NCBI GenBank assembly: GCA_045611685.1
Contig: JAZKXO010000032.1
Span: forward strand, 1 to 64,000
DNA from: SIG701 sp045611685
GTDB lineage: Bacteria > Bacillota > Clostridia > Oscillospirales > CAG-272
Reading direction: 5' to 3'
DNA: 64,000 nt
In this document: piece after piece, positions 43,377 through 51,849 of the stretch
Position numbering within the stretch: the first letter of the stretch is position 1
Layout of the letters: every line of letters begins with the position of its first letter
Translations under genes and position numbers: made by a program
Notes under the pieces: generated by a model
Told to the model about the DNA's origin: nothing
The model's database searches: none
The model's input: only the letters and a program-made list of their open reading frames with translations

Positions 43377-44522
43377 ATGGAACTTTCAAAGCTGAGACAA
43401 CAAATCGATGCGATCGACAAAGACCTTCTCCCTCTCTTCACAGAGCGGATGCAGGTATCGAACAGTATCGCCGAATACAAGCGGCAAACCGATATGCCCG
43501 TTCTCGATCCCGCCCGTGAGCGGGATCTGCTCGCCCGTATCGCCGAGGAGGCGGGGGAAGAGATGGACACGTACGCGCTCGTTCTTTACTCAACCATTCT
43601 CTCCCTCAGCCGTTCCTACCAGACAAGAAAGCTTTCCCCCGAAAGCAAGTGCGGAGAAATCATCAAAAATGCACTCGAAACGACCGACAAATGCTTCCCC
43701 GAAAAAGCGCGCGTTGCCTGCCAGGGCATAGAGGGTGCCTATTCCCAGCTCGCCGCGGAAAAACTGTTCAAACTGCCGTCGATTCTGTATTTCAACGCAT
43801 TTGACGGCGTGTTTTCCGCTATCGAATCCGGTATGTGCGATTACGGTGTTCTCCCCATCGAGAACAGCACCGCCGGCTCCGTAAAGCGCGTATACGATCT
43901 CATGATCGACCATAACCTCTACATCACCCGCTCTATCCGCGTGAAGATTGAGCACAATCTCTTATCAAAGCCCGGCACGAAAATAAATGATATAAAAGAA
44001 ATCTTTTCTCACGAGCAGGCAATCGACCAGTGTGCCTCCTTCCTCCGCACGCTCAAAAACGTGAAGGTAACGGTCTGCCCGAACACGGCTGTCGCCGCCG
44101 AGATGGTAGCCACATCCGTCCGCACCGACGTGGCAGCGCTGTCCGCACGCACCTGTGCCGATCTGTATGGGCTGTCCGTTTTAGCGGACTGTGTACAGGA
44201 TAAGAGCAACAACTACACCCGCTTCATCTGCGTGGCACGCAAGCCCGAGATTTATCCAGGTGCCGACCGCACGAGTATTATGCTCGTTACGCCTCACAAG
44301 CCGGGTGCACTCTACAACGTACTTTCCCGCATAAACGCACTGGGGCTGAACCTTCTGAAACTCGAATCCCGCCCCCTCCCCCAGAGAGAATTTGAGTTCA
44401 TGTTCTACTTCGATATCGAAGGCTCTGCCTACTCCGAAAAGCTTATTGAGCTGATGACCGAGCTCGAGCTCGGCCACGAGCAGTTCAAGTACCTCGGCAC
44501 GTATGCCGAATCCATCGGCTGA
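43377..44522 (+). CDS. pheA: Bifunctional chorismate mutase-prephenate dehydratase
   Basis: This P-protein converts chorismate to prephenate and then to phenylpyruvate. In 381 aa it has an AroQ-type chorismate mutase (about 1-85, LRQQIDAIDKDLLPLFTERMQ), a prephenate dehydratase (about 105-285, including QGIEGAYSQLAA and VLPIENSTAGSV) and an ACT domain (about 300-375, HKPGALYNVLSRINALGLNL with the ESRP Phe-binding motif). Phe feedback inhibition is therefore expected. It supplies prephenate for TyrA as well. Sixth gene of the operon. Confidence 0.96.
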   Translation: MELSKLRQQIDAIDKDLLPLFTERMQVSNSIAEYKRQTDMPVLDPARERDLLARIAEEAGEEMDTYALVLYSTILSLSRSYQTRKLSPESKCGEIIKNALETTDKCFPEKARVACQGIEGAYSQLAAEKLFKLPSILYFNAFDGVFSAIESGMCDYGVLPIENSTAGSVKRVYDLMIDHNLYITRSIRVKIEHNLLSKPGTKINDIKEIFSHEQAIDQCASFLRTLKNVKVTVCPNTAVAAEMVATSVRTDVAALSARTCADLYGLSVLADCVQDKSNNYTRFICVARKPEIYPGADRTSIMLVTPHKPGALYNVLSRINALGLNLLKLESRPLPQREFEFMFYFDIEGSAYSEKLIELMTELELGHEQFKYLGTYAESIG

Positions 44523-44523
44523 T

Positions 44524-45759
44524 ATGGAAAAGAAAATCTACGGCCTTCTGGGCAGAAAGCTCTCCCACAGTTATTCGCCGGAGATTCACGCGCTCCTCGG
44601 TGATTACGAATACCGCCTCTTTGAAAAAGAGGCTGACGAGGTGGGACGCTTTCTCGAGTCGGATGCGTTCGAAGCGATCAATGTTACGATCCCTTACAAA
44701 AAAACGGTCATGCGCTATCTCTCAAAGATCTCCGGTGAAGCCGAAAAAATTGGATCGGTAAACACAATCACGAGAACGAAAAACGGTCTTCGCGGCGACA
44801 ACACGGATTATTACGGATTCTCCTATATGCTCAAAAAAAGCGGTATTGAAGTGGCGGGCAAAAAATGCCTCATCCTCGGCTCGGGCGGCGCCTCTTGTAC
44901 TGCACGGGCGGTTCTCGGGGATAGGGGTGCCACCACGGTGGTCATCTCCCGGAACGGCGAGGACAATTACGAGAATATTGCACGCCACGCCGACGCCTCC
45001 GTTATCGTGAACACAACACCGGTAGGCATGTATCCCGAAAACGGCGTCTCACCCGTGGATCTGTCGCTTTTTCCTAATCTCCACGGCGTACTCGACATGA
45101 TCTATAACCCCTGCCGCACGGCGCTGATCCTTGATGCCATAGAGCAGGGTATCCCCGCCGTGAGCGGTCTTACGATGCTCGTGGCACAGGCAAAACGGGC
45201 AAATGAGCTGTTCTTCGGGCGCCCTCTCCCCGATTCGGTAACGGAAGAGGTGCTCACAAAAATCCGAATAACCAAAGAAAACGTGATCCTCATCGGTATG
45301 CCCGGATGCGGAAAATCCACCGCAGGCCAGGCACTTGCCGAAGCCTTGGGACTCCGTTTTGCCGATACGGATACGGAAATTCAAAAGATGACCGGCCGCA
45401 CACCCGCCGAGATTATCGGGACGGACGGTGAAGATGCCTTTCGGAAGATGGAGCACAGCGCAGCCGTGGAACTCGGTAAAAAAAGCGGCACGGTGATCGC
45501 GACGGGCGGCGGTATCGTAACGCGCCCCGAAAACCGCGATCCGCTCCGTCAGAACGGGACGGTCGTCTACCTCTCCCGTACGCTCGAAAGACTCGCCAAA
45601 AACGGCCGTCCTCTCACCGCACGGGATGGCGTAGAAGCGCTCTTCAAAAAGCGCCGTCCGCTTTATGAGTCGTGGGCAGACCGCACCGTCCCCGTCGATG
45701 ATGACATAGCGAAAACCGTACAAAATCTGATCTATGCGATTGGAATGAAGGAGAAATGA
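44524..45759 (+). CDS. aroE-aroK: Shikimate dehydrogenase-shikimate kinase fusion (AroE-AroK)
   Basis: Two consecutive pathway enzymes are joined in 411 aa. Residues 1-245 are shikimate dehydrogenase, with KLSHSYSPEIH, NVTIPYKK (catalytic Lys near 59), GDNTD at 91-95 and the NADP loop LGSGGASCTARAV. Residues 250-411 are shikimate kinase, with P-loop GMPGCGKST at 258-266, the FADTDTEI substrate motif and ATGGGIVTR. The linker is short. The start at 44524, one base past the pheA stop, lacks a clear ribosome site and is probably translationally coupled. Confidence 0.94.
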   Translation: MEKKIYGLLGRKLSHSYSPEIHALLGDYEYRLFEKEADEVGRFLESDAFEAINVTIPYKKTVMRYLSKISGEAEKIGSVNTITRTKNGLRGDNTDYYGFSYMLKKSGIEVAGKKCLILGSGGASCTARAVLGDRGATTVVISRNGEDNYENIARHADASVIVNTTPVGMYPENGVSPVDLSLFPNLHGVLDMIYNPCRTALILDAIEQGIPAVSGLTMLVAQAKRANELFFGRPLPDSVTEEVLTKIRITKENVILIGMPGCGKSTAGQALAEALGLRFADTDTEIQKMTGRTPAEIIGTDGEDAFRKMEHSAAVELGKKSGTVIATGGGIVTRPENRDPLRQNGTVVYLSRTLERLAKNGRPLTARDGVEALFKKRRPLYESWADRTVPVDDDIAKTVQNLIYAIGMKEK

Positions 45760-45762
45760 CAT

Positions 45763-46194
45763 ATGAACATCCTTGTTATAAACGGGCCGAATCTCAATAT
45801 GCTCGGAATCCGCGAACCTTCTGTATACGGCACGGGCACATATGCTGAGCTGTGCGAAAAAATTCACGCTTGGGCATCCGATTTCGATATGCAAATTGAG
45901 ATCTTCCAATCGAATCACGAGGGCGCGCTCGTGGATAAGATTCAAGACGCCCTCGGAAATTTTGACGGTATTGTAATCAACCCAGCCGCCTACACGCACA
46001 CGAGTATCGCGATCCTCGATGCCTTGAAAGCGGTCGGACTGCCGACCGTAGAGGTGCACCTGTCCGATATAGCAAGCCGGGAAGAGTTCCGACATCATTC
46101 TTTCGTTTCGCTCTACGCGATGAAAACGATCACGGGGCTCGGCTTTGACGGCTACAAAGCAGCGCTTGAAACCATTCGCAATGCTATCACTTGA
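45763..46194 (+). CDS. aroQ: Type II 3-dehydroquinate dehydratase
   Basis: AroQ dehydrates 3-dehydroquinate to 3-dehydroshikimate. The 143-aa protein has the catalytic lid NGPNLNMLGIREPSVYG, the QSNHEGALVD motif, NPAAYTHTSIA and EVHLSDIASREEFRHHS with its histidine. It is the last gene, 3 bp after aroE-aroK, and completes the shikimate pathway encoded by the operon. Confidence 0.96.
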   Translation: MNILVINGPNLNMLGIREPSVYGTGTYAELCEKIHAWASDFDMQIEIFQSNHEGALVDKIQDALGNFDGIVINPAAYTHTSIAILDALKAVGLPTVEVHLSDIASREEFRHHSFVSLYAMKTITGLGFDGYKAALETIRNAIT

Positions 46195-46202
46195 CAAGCA
46201 GA

Positions 46203-46249
46203 AAAACGTCTTTTCCTCTGAAATGGGGGGAAGGCGTTTTTTATTTTTT
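46203..46249 (+). terminator. Terminator of the aromatic operon
   Basis: AAAACGTCTTTTCCTC pairs, with some G-U pairs, to GGGGGAAGGCGTTTT, followed by a U-rich tail to 46249. It starts about 10 bases past the aroQ stop. Confidence 0.85.
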
Positions 46250-46314
46250 CAGTGTCCGATCCTATACCCTATGCGCGCTTTTTGCCCTCTTTTTCTATTT
46301 TTTGCGAATACCCG

Positions 46315-46343
46315 TTGAATTTTTCTTTCCAATATTGTATAAT
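46315..46343 (+). promoter_or_regulatory. SigA promoter of the surface-polymer cluster
   Basis: TTGAAT (46315-46320), a 17-bp spacer and TATAAT (46338-46343), about 40 bp upstream of the first gene. Confidence 0.82.
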
Positions 46344-46383
46344 ACTTATGTATAATCTTTTTTGGAAAGGAGACGGAACCGAT

Positions 46384-48516
46384 TTGAAACAACGCTCATC
46401 GTCATCGAAAAAAACGCTTGCCGCTCTGTTTTCCGGGAGCGTGATTCTCACCCTCCTCGACCGCTTTCTCGATACAATATACGGCGCCCTCAAAAATGGA
46501 TTTTTTGGAGAGCTCCTCTCCCGTTACCCCCGCTTCGGGAAACACGACGCGGAATTCTTGCAAAGCGGACTTTCCAAAGCACATGCCAAGCGGAAGTTTC
46601 TCCTTCCCGTGCGAAAAACAATTTCCCTTGCCGCCGAAAAAAGTTCCCTTTTCGCCCTTATCCGTCGATTCATTGAGTATCTGCTTCGATGCCGCCTCAG
46701 GGCATACGGTACGTTCCTTCTGACATTCGGAACGTATGCCGCCGCGATTTCGCTGTTTCGATATCTGGGCGATGCGGCAGCTCCCTCCTATGCGGAAATT
46801 TTCACAGCGATCCTTTTGGCGTTCGCTTCCATACCGCTACTCTCTTCAAGCATGTCCCTTTCGGAAGCGCTCCTCTCTTCCGCGATCGCACAGCCTATAT
46901 ACGCTTTTCTTGGCATTCGCCAAAAATCTCTGCGGACAAGCGGTCACAGAGGCCGCTCCAATATCGCGTTTATTCTAGGGATGCTCTTCGGCATAGCCAC
47001 GTATGCGGTATCCATTCTCTACATGCTGCTCGGATTCGCGGTTGTCTTCTTCCTCTACCGCATATTCGCGACACCGGAGCTCGGCGTTACCGCTCTCTTC
47101 TTTCTTATGCCCTTCGCGCCCACGATGGCACTTGCCGCGCTTCTCATCTATACGGCATTCTGCTATTTTGCAAAACTGCTGCTCGGCAAGAGAGAACTTC
47201 ATCTGGAAGCCGCCGATATCGCCGCTTTGCTCTTTGCTTTCTCGCTTCTTTTAAGCGGCGTCTTCTCGTTCTCCGCGGGCTCTTTGAAGCCTTCTCTCCT
47301 TTTGACCTGTTTTATCGGCGGATATTTTCTCACGGTACTGCTCATAAGAACGGAAGAATGGCTGAGCCGCTGCACGTGGGCTGCCATCCTTGCCGCAACC
47401 GCCGTTTCCTTGTACGGCATTCTCCAGTATCTCACCGGCACGATCGGCGGAGCAAGTGCGTGGCTCGATTCGAATATGTTCGGCGATATCGCCGGCCGCG
47501 TGGTATCCACCCTTGAGAACCCGAATATGCTGGCAGAGTATCTCATCCTTATCTTTCCTTTGGCCGCCGCTCGTTTTATTACGCGCGGCCCCTCCGTACA
47601 GCGCGCCTCGGCGCTTTGTGCGGGAGCCTCCATATTCGTCTGCCTGATTCTGACGTGGAGCCGCGGCGCCTGGCTCGGGCTTCTGATTGCCGGCCTTTTC
47701 TTCCTTTTGATATGGCATCGCCGCGCGATGTATCTCATATTTGCCGGTATGCTTTCCATTCCCTTTTTGCCGCTTGTTTTGCCCGATTCAATCATCTCCC
47801 GCTTCACGAGCATCGGCAATCTCGCAGACACGTCTACCTCGTACCGCGTGAACATCTGGCGAGGTGCTGTGCGCATGCTCGAAGATTTCTGGTACTGCGG
47901 TATCGGCGTGGGCGAACCGGCGTGGTTCTCCGTCTACCCGCGTTACTCTCTGGCAGCGATTGAAACCGCGCCCCATTCGCACAATCTGTATCTGCAGACA
48001 TGGATTGAAAGCGGTATCGTAGGCCTTTGTCTCCTTCTCGCCTTCATCATTCTTCTGTGCCAATCGAACTTTTCTTTCTATAAAAGGCTTTCCGATATGC
48101 GTGCCTCTATCGCAGACACTCTCTCGATCTCGCACCTGAAGCCGATTGATAAAGCAGCGGGCGCGCCAAAGAGCATCGTTCTGAGAAGCGAAAACAACGC
48201 CCGTACTGCCGAAAAGGAGATCACAGCTCTTCGCATGAATGCGGCCGCGCCGCTTTGCGGCCTTGTCGCCTCCCTTTTGCAGGGCCTTACCGATTACACA
48301 TGGTACAACTACCGCGTGTTTCTGATGTTCTGGCTCATAGCAGCGCTCTCGGGCGCTTACGCAAGGCTTGGCCAGAAAGAGCTTTCCCACATTCAAAGCA
48401 TCACCACGTTCTCTTCGAACATGTCGGATGAGGCCGTCGTTGATCTGCCGATTCTCCCACAAAAACCAAAAAAATCCCGTAACGGTACCGAGGAAGGAAG
48501 ATCGTCTCATGTCTAA
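46384..48516 (+). CDS. O-antigen ligase/polymerase-like membrane protein
   Basis: The 710-aa polytopic protein (ten or more helices) has the Wzy/WaaL-type signature: a conserved arginine segment SRGAWLGLLIAG followed by the periplasmic-type motif PHSHNLYLQTWIESGIVGL. Such proteins join undecaprenyl-linked glycans to each other or to an acceptor outside the membrane. The preferred start is the TTG at 46384 with AAAGGAG upstream; an in-frame ATG at 46348 overlaps the promoter -10 region and has no ribosome site. A long N-terminal cytoplasmic segment precedes the helices. The glycan is unknown; the TagO-type gene two genes on supports a cell-wall polymer. Confidence 0.85.
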   Translation: MKQRSSSSKKTLAALFSGSVILTLLDRFLDTIYGALKNGFFGELLSRYPRFGKHDAEFLQSGLSKAHAKRKFLLPVRKTISLAAEKSSLFALIRRFIEYLLRCRLRAYGTFLLTFGTYAAAISLFRYLGDAAAPSYAEIFTAILLAFASIPLLSSSMSLSEALLSSAIAQPIYAFLGIRQKSLRTSGHRGRSNIAFILGMLFGIATYAVSILYMLLGFAVVFFLYRIFATPELGVTALFFLMPFAPTMALAALLIYTAFCYFAKLLLGKRELHLEAADIAALLFAFSLLLSGVFSFSAGSLKPSLLLTCFIGGYFLTVLLIRTEEWLSRCTWAAILAATAVSLYGILQYLTGTIGGASAWLDSNMFGDIAGRVVSTLENPNMLAEYLILIFPLAAARFITRGPSVQRASALCAGASIFVCLILTWSRGAWLGLLIAGLFFLLIWHRRAMYLIFAGMLSIPFLPLVLPDSIISRFTSIGNLADTSTSYRVNIWRGAVRMLEDFWYCGIGVGEPAWFSVYPRYSLAAIETAPHSHNLYLQTWIESGIVGLCLLLAFIILLCQSNFSFYKRLSDMRASIADTLSISHLKPIDKAAGAPKSIVLRSENNARTAEKEITALRMNAAAPLCGLVASLLQGLTDYTWYNYRVFLMFWLIAALSGAYARLGQKELSHIQSITTFSSNMSDEAVVDLPILPQKPKKSRNGTEEGRSSHV

Positions 48517-49000
48517 ACCAAAGATCCGATTCAATTTTCTGGACGCTTTGATCCTTATAACGATCCTTGCCGCTATATCCGTACTTCTGTATGTATTCGT
48601 ATTCAGCGGAGGATCCTCAGGCTATCCCAGTCAGTCCGATTCGTACACTCTCACTTACGTAGTGGAGATAGCCAACCTCGACGAAGCATTCACGGACAAG
48701 ATTGCCCCCGGTGACGCCGTCATTGATTCCGCGAGCAAGCGCTACATCGGCACAGTATCGGCCGTGGAAGAACGTCCGTATACGCATACGAGCGTAAACA
48801 AGACGGAAGGTGCTCTCGTTCTGAATCAAGTAGACGGGCGGATCAATCTGTACATCACCGTAAAGGCCGACGCCCAGCTTTCCGGCATTACGTATAACAT
48901 CGGCGGATACGAGGTATTCGTCGGTTCCCAGATACATCTCAGCTTTAACGATTTCGTTTGCTCCGGCTACTGCATATCTTTGGATGCTGTCCTACAGTAA
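48509..49000 (+). CDS. DUF4330-like membrane-anchored protein (first copy)
   Basis: The 163-aa protein has a short cytoplasmic stretch, one helix (about 12-32, preceded by FNFLDALI) and a beta-rich outer domain with VVEIANLDEAFTDKIAPGDAVIDSASKRYIGTV. This resembles clostridial DUF4330 proteins found beside polysaccharide genes. It overlaps the ligase-like gene by 8 bases, so the two are tightly coupled. Molecular function is unknown. Confidence 0.72.
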   Translation: MSKPKIRFNFLDALILITILAAISVLLYVFVFSGGSSGYPSQSDSYTLTYVVEIANLDEAFTDKIAPGDAVIDSASKRYIGTVSAVEERPYTHTSVNKTEGALVLNQVDGRINLYITVKADAQLSGITYNIGGYEVFVGSQIHLSFNDFVCSGYCISLDAVLQ

Positions 49001-49048
49001 ACGCGCCCATCAACCGAAAGGAGTCCCAAAGAGGAACACGCACTTTCT

Positions 49049-50266
49049 ATGGATTCTACGATCACTTTGATATACGGCATCGTAGCGGTGCTCTGCGCCG
49101 CCCTACTGGCCTATTCCATAACGCCCGCCGTACGCGTTCTGGCGTACAAGATCGGCGCGATCGACGTACCGACCGACGCCCGCCGTATGCACAAGCGCCC
49201 GACGCCAAGACTTGGCGGTCTGTCGATTTTCGTTGGCTTTGTCGTTACCACCTTAATCTTCTGCGACATAACACCGATGCTGATCGCCATCTGGATCGGC
49301 GGCGCGATCCTCTGCGCTCTCGGCACGCTCGACGACGTGTTCCGCCTCCATTGGCTTATTAAGCTCGTCGTACAGTTCGCTGTCGCCGGAATCGCCTTGG
49401 CGCAAGGCGTGGTAATCAACCAGTTCCATTTGGGCGATCAATATATACAGCTTGGCATCTGGAGCATTCCGCTGACTCTTCTCTGGCTCGTGGGCCTCAC
49501 AAACGCCATCAACTTCATTGACGGTCTTGACGGACTTGCCTGCGGTGTTTCCGCGATCAGTTCCCTATCCATACTCTGCGTTATGCTTCTCCTCGGCGAT
49601 ACAGCCTCCGCGCTCGTTATTGCCATTCTTGCAGGCGCCTGCATCGGATTTCTTCCGTTCAACCGCCACCCCGCCAGAATCTTTATGGGCGACACGGGCG
49701 CTTTGTTCCTCGGATACACCTTCGCAGTCATCTCCGTGTCGGGCGTGTTCAAGCTGCACACGATCCTTTCATTCGCCATTCCACTTTCCATATTTGCCCT
49801 TCCCCTCCTTGATACCCTCAGCGCCATCGTCCGCCGTCTTATACACAAAAAAAGCCCCTTTGCGGCGGATCGCGGGCATCTGCACCACAAACTCATTGAC
49901 ATGGGCTTCACGCAGAAAGAAGCAGTAAGCATCCTGTATGCAATCTGCGGTATACTCGGCCTCGTTGCCGTAGTGTTTACGGAGGCCATGTTCCAGAATG
50001 AACGCCTCGTAAAGTCCATCCTTTTGGCAGCGGCGGCAATTGTTATATTCTGGCTCAATTATATTATTATGAAAAAGCCCTCCACCCGCTATTTGTCCGG
50101 TATTTTTGATCCGGACGATATTCCGCCCGAGCACATCTCCCCGGAAAAGTCGGGAAATCCGGTACAAGCCGATCGGACAGGCGACACAGAAAACGCGCAG
50201 GTTCTCCCTGACGAAGCTGCTTTTTTGGCGGCTGAAAAAGCCGAATCAAATCTCACAAACGAATAA
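49049..50266 (+). CDS. tagO: Undecaprenyl-phosphate GlcNAc-1-phosphate transferase (TagO/WecA family)
   Basis: This enzyme loads a sugar phosphate, usually GlcNAc-1-P, onto undecaprenyl phosphate to begin teichoic acid or other surface-glycan synthesis. The 405-aa protein is polytopic and has MHKRPTPRLGGLSIF, the catalytic NAINFIDGLDGLACG, GDTGALFLGY and the HxHH sugar-nucleotide loop in DRGHLHHKLIDMG. About 50 hydrophilic C-terminal residues extend beyond the core. The sugar is inferred from the family only. Confidence 0.92.
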   Translation: MDSTITLIYGIVAVLCAALLAYSITPAVRVLAYKIGAIDVPTDARRMHKRPTPRLGGLSIFVGFVVTTLIFCDITPMLIAIWIGGAILCALGTLDDVFRLHWLIKLVVQFAVAGIALAQGVVINQFHLGDQYIQLGIWSIPLTLLWLVGLTNAINFIDGLDGLACGVSAISSLSILCVMLLLGDTASALVIAILAGACIGFLPFNRHPARIFMGDTGALFLGYTFAVISVSGVFKLHTILSFAIPLSIFALPLLDTLSAIVRRLIHKKSPFAADRGHLHHKLIDMGFTQKEAVSILYAICGILGLVAVVFTEAMFQNERLVKSILLAAAAIVIFWLNYIIMKKPSTRYLSGIFDPDDIPPEHISPEKSGNPVQADRTGDTENAQVLPDEAAFLAAEKAESNLTNE

Positions 50267-50274
50267 AGGGAACT

Positions 50275-51120
50275 ATGAAAGAAAAGAAAAACGCGCCCGC
50301 CGAGGCCGACGTTACCGTTCTCCCTATTGTCCCCGGAACGATTATCTTAAGTGCGATCATGTTCGTATCGTTCCTCGTTCTTTTGGTGGTCCTGAACGTA
50401 AACCAGATGATTCACCTGCCATCGTGGATGGAGCGAATCCTCGGCACCGAGCAGGAGATCGTCGAGGGTGACACGTTCTCCGAAGAGTTTCTCTCCACGC
50501 TGGCCGGAAAAGAACAGCCGCTTGAGGGTGAGCTTCTGTACCTCCCAAGCGATACCGAAACGCTTTTACCTCTCCTTTTGAATACATCACCCGCGACCGC
50601 CTTTTATCAAAGTTATTCTCTCACGCGTGCGGACGGTACCGGTACGAAAACCACCCAGCAGATCTTCCGTATCGTATCGGGTGAAAAAGAGCACACGGAG
50701 ATTCTGATGGACGGACAGCTGGTCAAAATCATGACGAGCAACAAAGATTTTATCCGCGTAACCGAGCGGGATGAAACGCGCATCTTCCCGAGGTCTGAAG
50801 GTTCCGTGTTCACCCCCGAAAGCGAGCTCGGTCTTCCGTCCGTTACCCGTATGCAGGAGATGCTAAAGGCTGCCGATACAGGCAAATACACCCTCTCTTT
50901 GAGCGCCTCAGAGGATACGACGTGCATTCGCGCAGAGTTCACAGATACTTTGAGCGGCACGCGTGAGGTGTACGAGATCCTGCCGGACTGCGGCGTCATT
51001 TTCGCCGCCGAGTCGTATCTCCCCGGCGAGAGCGCACCGTATTACACGCTCAGGACATCGTCCCTTTTAACTGATATAACCGGTTTTGACGCATCCATTT
51101 TTGATATGCCGAATCCGTAA
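50275..51120 (+). CDS. Membrane-anchored extracytoplasmic protein, family not recognised
   Basis: The 281-aa product has one N-terminal helix (about 17-42) and a beta-rich outer domain. The layout, including GTGTKTTQQIFRIVSGEKEHTEIL and the end FDASIFDMPNP, faintly recalls LolA/RseB-like lipid- or lipoprotein-binding folds; this is a weak impression. It lies 8 bp after the tagO-like gene and 23 bp before the second DUF4330-like gene, so it belongs to the same cluster and may handle a lipid-linked intermediate. Confidence 0.6.
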   Translation: MKEKKNAPAEADVTVLPIVPGTIILSAIMFVSFLVLLVVLNVNQMIHLPSWMERILGTEQEIVEGDTFSEEFLSTLAGKEQPLEGELLYLPSDTETLLPLLLNTSPATAFYQSYSLTRADGTGTKTTQQIFRIVSGEKEHTEILMDGQLVKIMTSNKDFIRVTERDETRIFPRSEGSVFTPESELGLPSVTRMQEMLKAADTGKYTLSLSASEDTTCIRAEFTDTLSGTREVYEILPDCGVIFAAESYLPGESAPYYTLRTSSLLTDITGFDASIFDMPNP

Positions 51121-51143
51121 CAAATGTGAAAGGAATCATGATT

Positions 51144-51668
51144 ATGCCGACGAAAGAAAAACGCAAAATGAAACTGAATGCCATGGATTATTTTATCATT
51201 ATCGCTTTAATCCTGTGCGTATTCGGCGCTGCTGTACGGTTTGGCATCAACGCCGCAGGCGGACTTCCGGGCACGCTCGGTTCCACGATCGTTATGGAAG
51301 AATATATCGTTTCATTCAAAATTTCCGACATCCGCAATACCTCAACGAGTTATCTGAACAACGGAGAGAGTTTCCACCTGAGAACAACGAAACAGCTGTT
51401 TGGCACGATCGAAGGAAACGTATCGGTAACTCCTGCGCTGTTCTATATCGAGGACGTAAACGGGAACTACATCCAGACATACGCACCGGAGAACGGCGAC
51501 GCTACACGTGTCGACGTAACTGGCACGATCCGCGTTTCCGGCTACATGAGCGAAAGCGGATTCCTGCTGAACGGAAACACCCCGCTCGTAGCAAACCAAA
51601 CCGTAGATCTCCTGAGCAAAAACCTATCCGTTATCATTACCGTTACGGATATCGCGAAAGCATCCTAA
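51144..51668 (+). CDS. DUF4330-like membrane-anchored protein (second copy)
   Basis: Read from the ATG at 51144 (AAAGGA 9 bases upstream), the 174-aa protein has the same layout as the first copy: a basic start, LNAMDYFIIIALILCVFGAAVRF as helix, then a beta-rich outer domain beginning EEYIVSFKISDIRNTSTSYLNNGE. Sequence similarity between the copies is low apart from the N-terminal N-x-x-D motif and helix. Last gene of the cluster, followed by a strong terminator. Function unknown. Confidence 0.7.
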   Translation: MPTKEKRKMKLNAMDYFIIIALILCVFGAAVRFGINAAGGLPGTLGSTIVMEEYIVSFKISDIRNTSTSYLNNGESFHLRTTKQLFGTIEGNVSVTPALFYIEDVNGNYIQTYAPENGDATRVDVTGTIRVSGYMSESGFLLNGNTPLVANQTVDLLSKNLSVIITVTDIAKAS

Positions 51669-51683
51669 CTGAGCAAATTTAAA

Positions 51684-51712
51684 AAGCCTTGACGTTTCGT
51701 CAAGGCTTTTTC
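51684..51712 (+). terminator. Terminator of the surface-polymer cluster
   Basis: An 11-bp perfect stem (51684-51694 with 51698-51708, 3-nt loop) is flanked by A-runs and T-runs, so it can act in both directions. It starts 15 bases past the last stop codon. Confidence 0.92.
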
Positions 51713-51849
51713 TTATTCCCGCTCGATAGATTCTGCAGACACTTTGGAAAAAGTCGGTCGGCGAAGCAGATTCAAAACGGTTGGGCCCGGTTTTGAAAGA
51801 CTTTTTCGCCGATATCTCTTGGTCAAGCAGAACGTTATTCCCGCTCAAT
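51713..51849. repeat. Imperfect direct repeat flanking the ftsH 3' region
   Basis: TTATTCCCGCTCGAT (51713-51727) recurs as TTATTCCCGCTCAAT (51835-51849), the second copy spanning the ftsH stop codon. This may be a remnant of a short duplication. It contains the two-tier hairpin listed separately. Confidence 0.5.
51747..51813 (-). terminator. Two-tier hairpin after ftsH, probable terminator
   Basis: An inner inverted repeat (51771-51780 with 51788-51798) is enclosed by GAAAAAGTC/GACTTTTTC (51747-51755 and 51799-51807) and, alternatively, TCGGCGAA/TTCGCCGA (51757-51764 and 51806-51813). On the minus strand the structure ends in a CUUUUUCC run, 30-100 bases past the ftsH stop. Confidence 0.6.
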
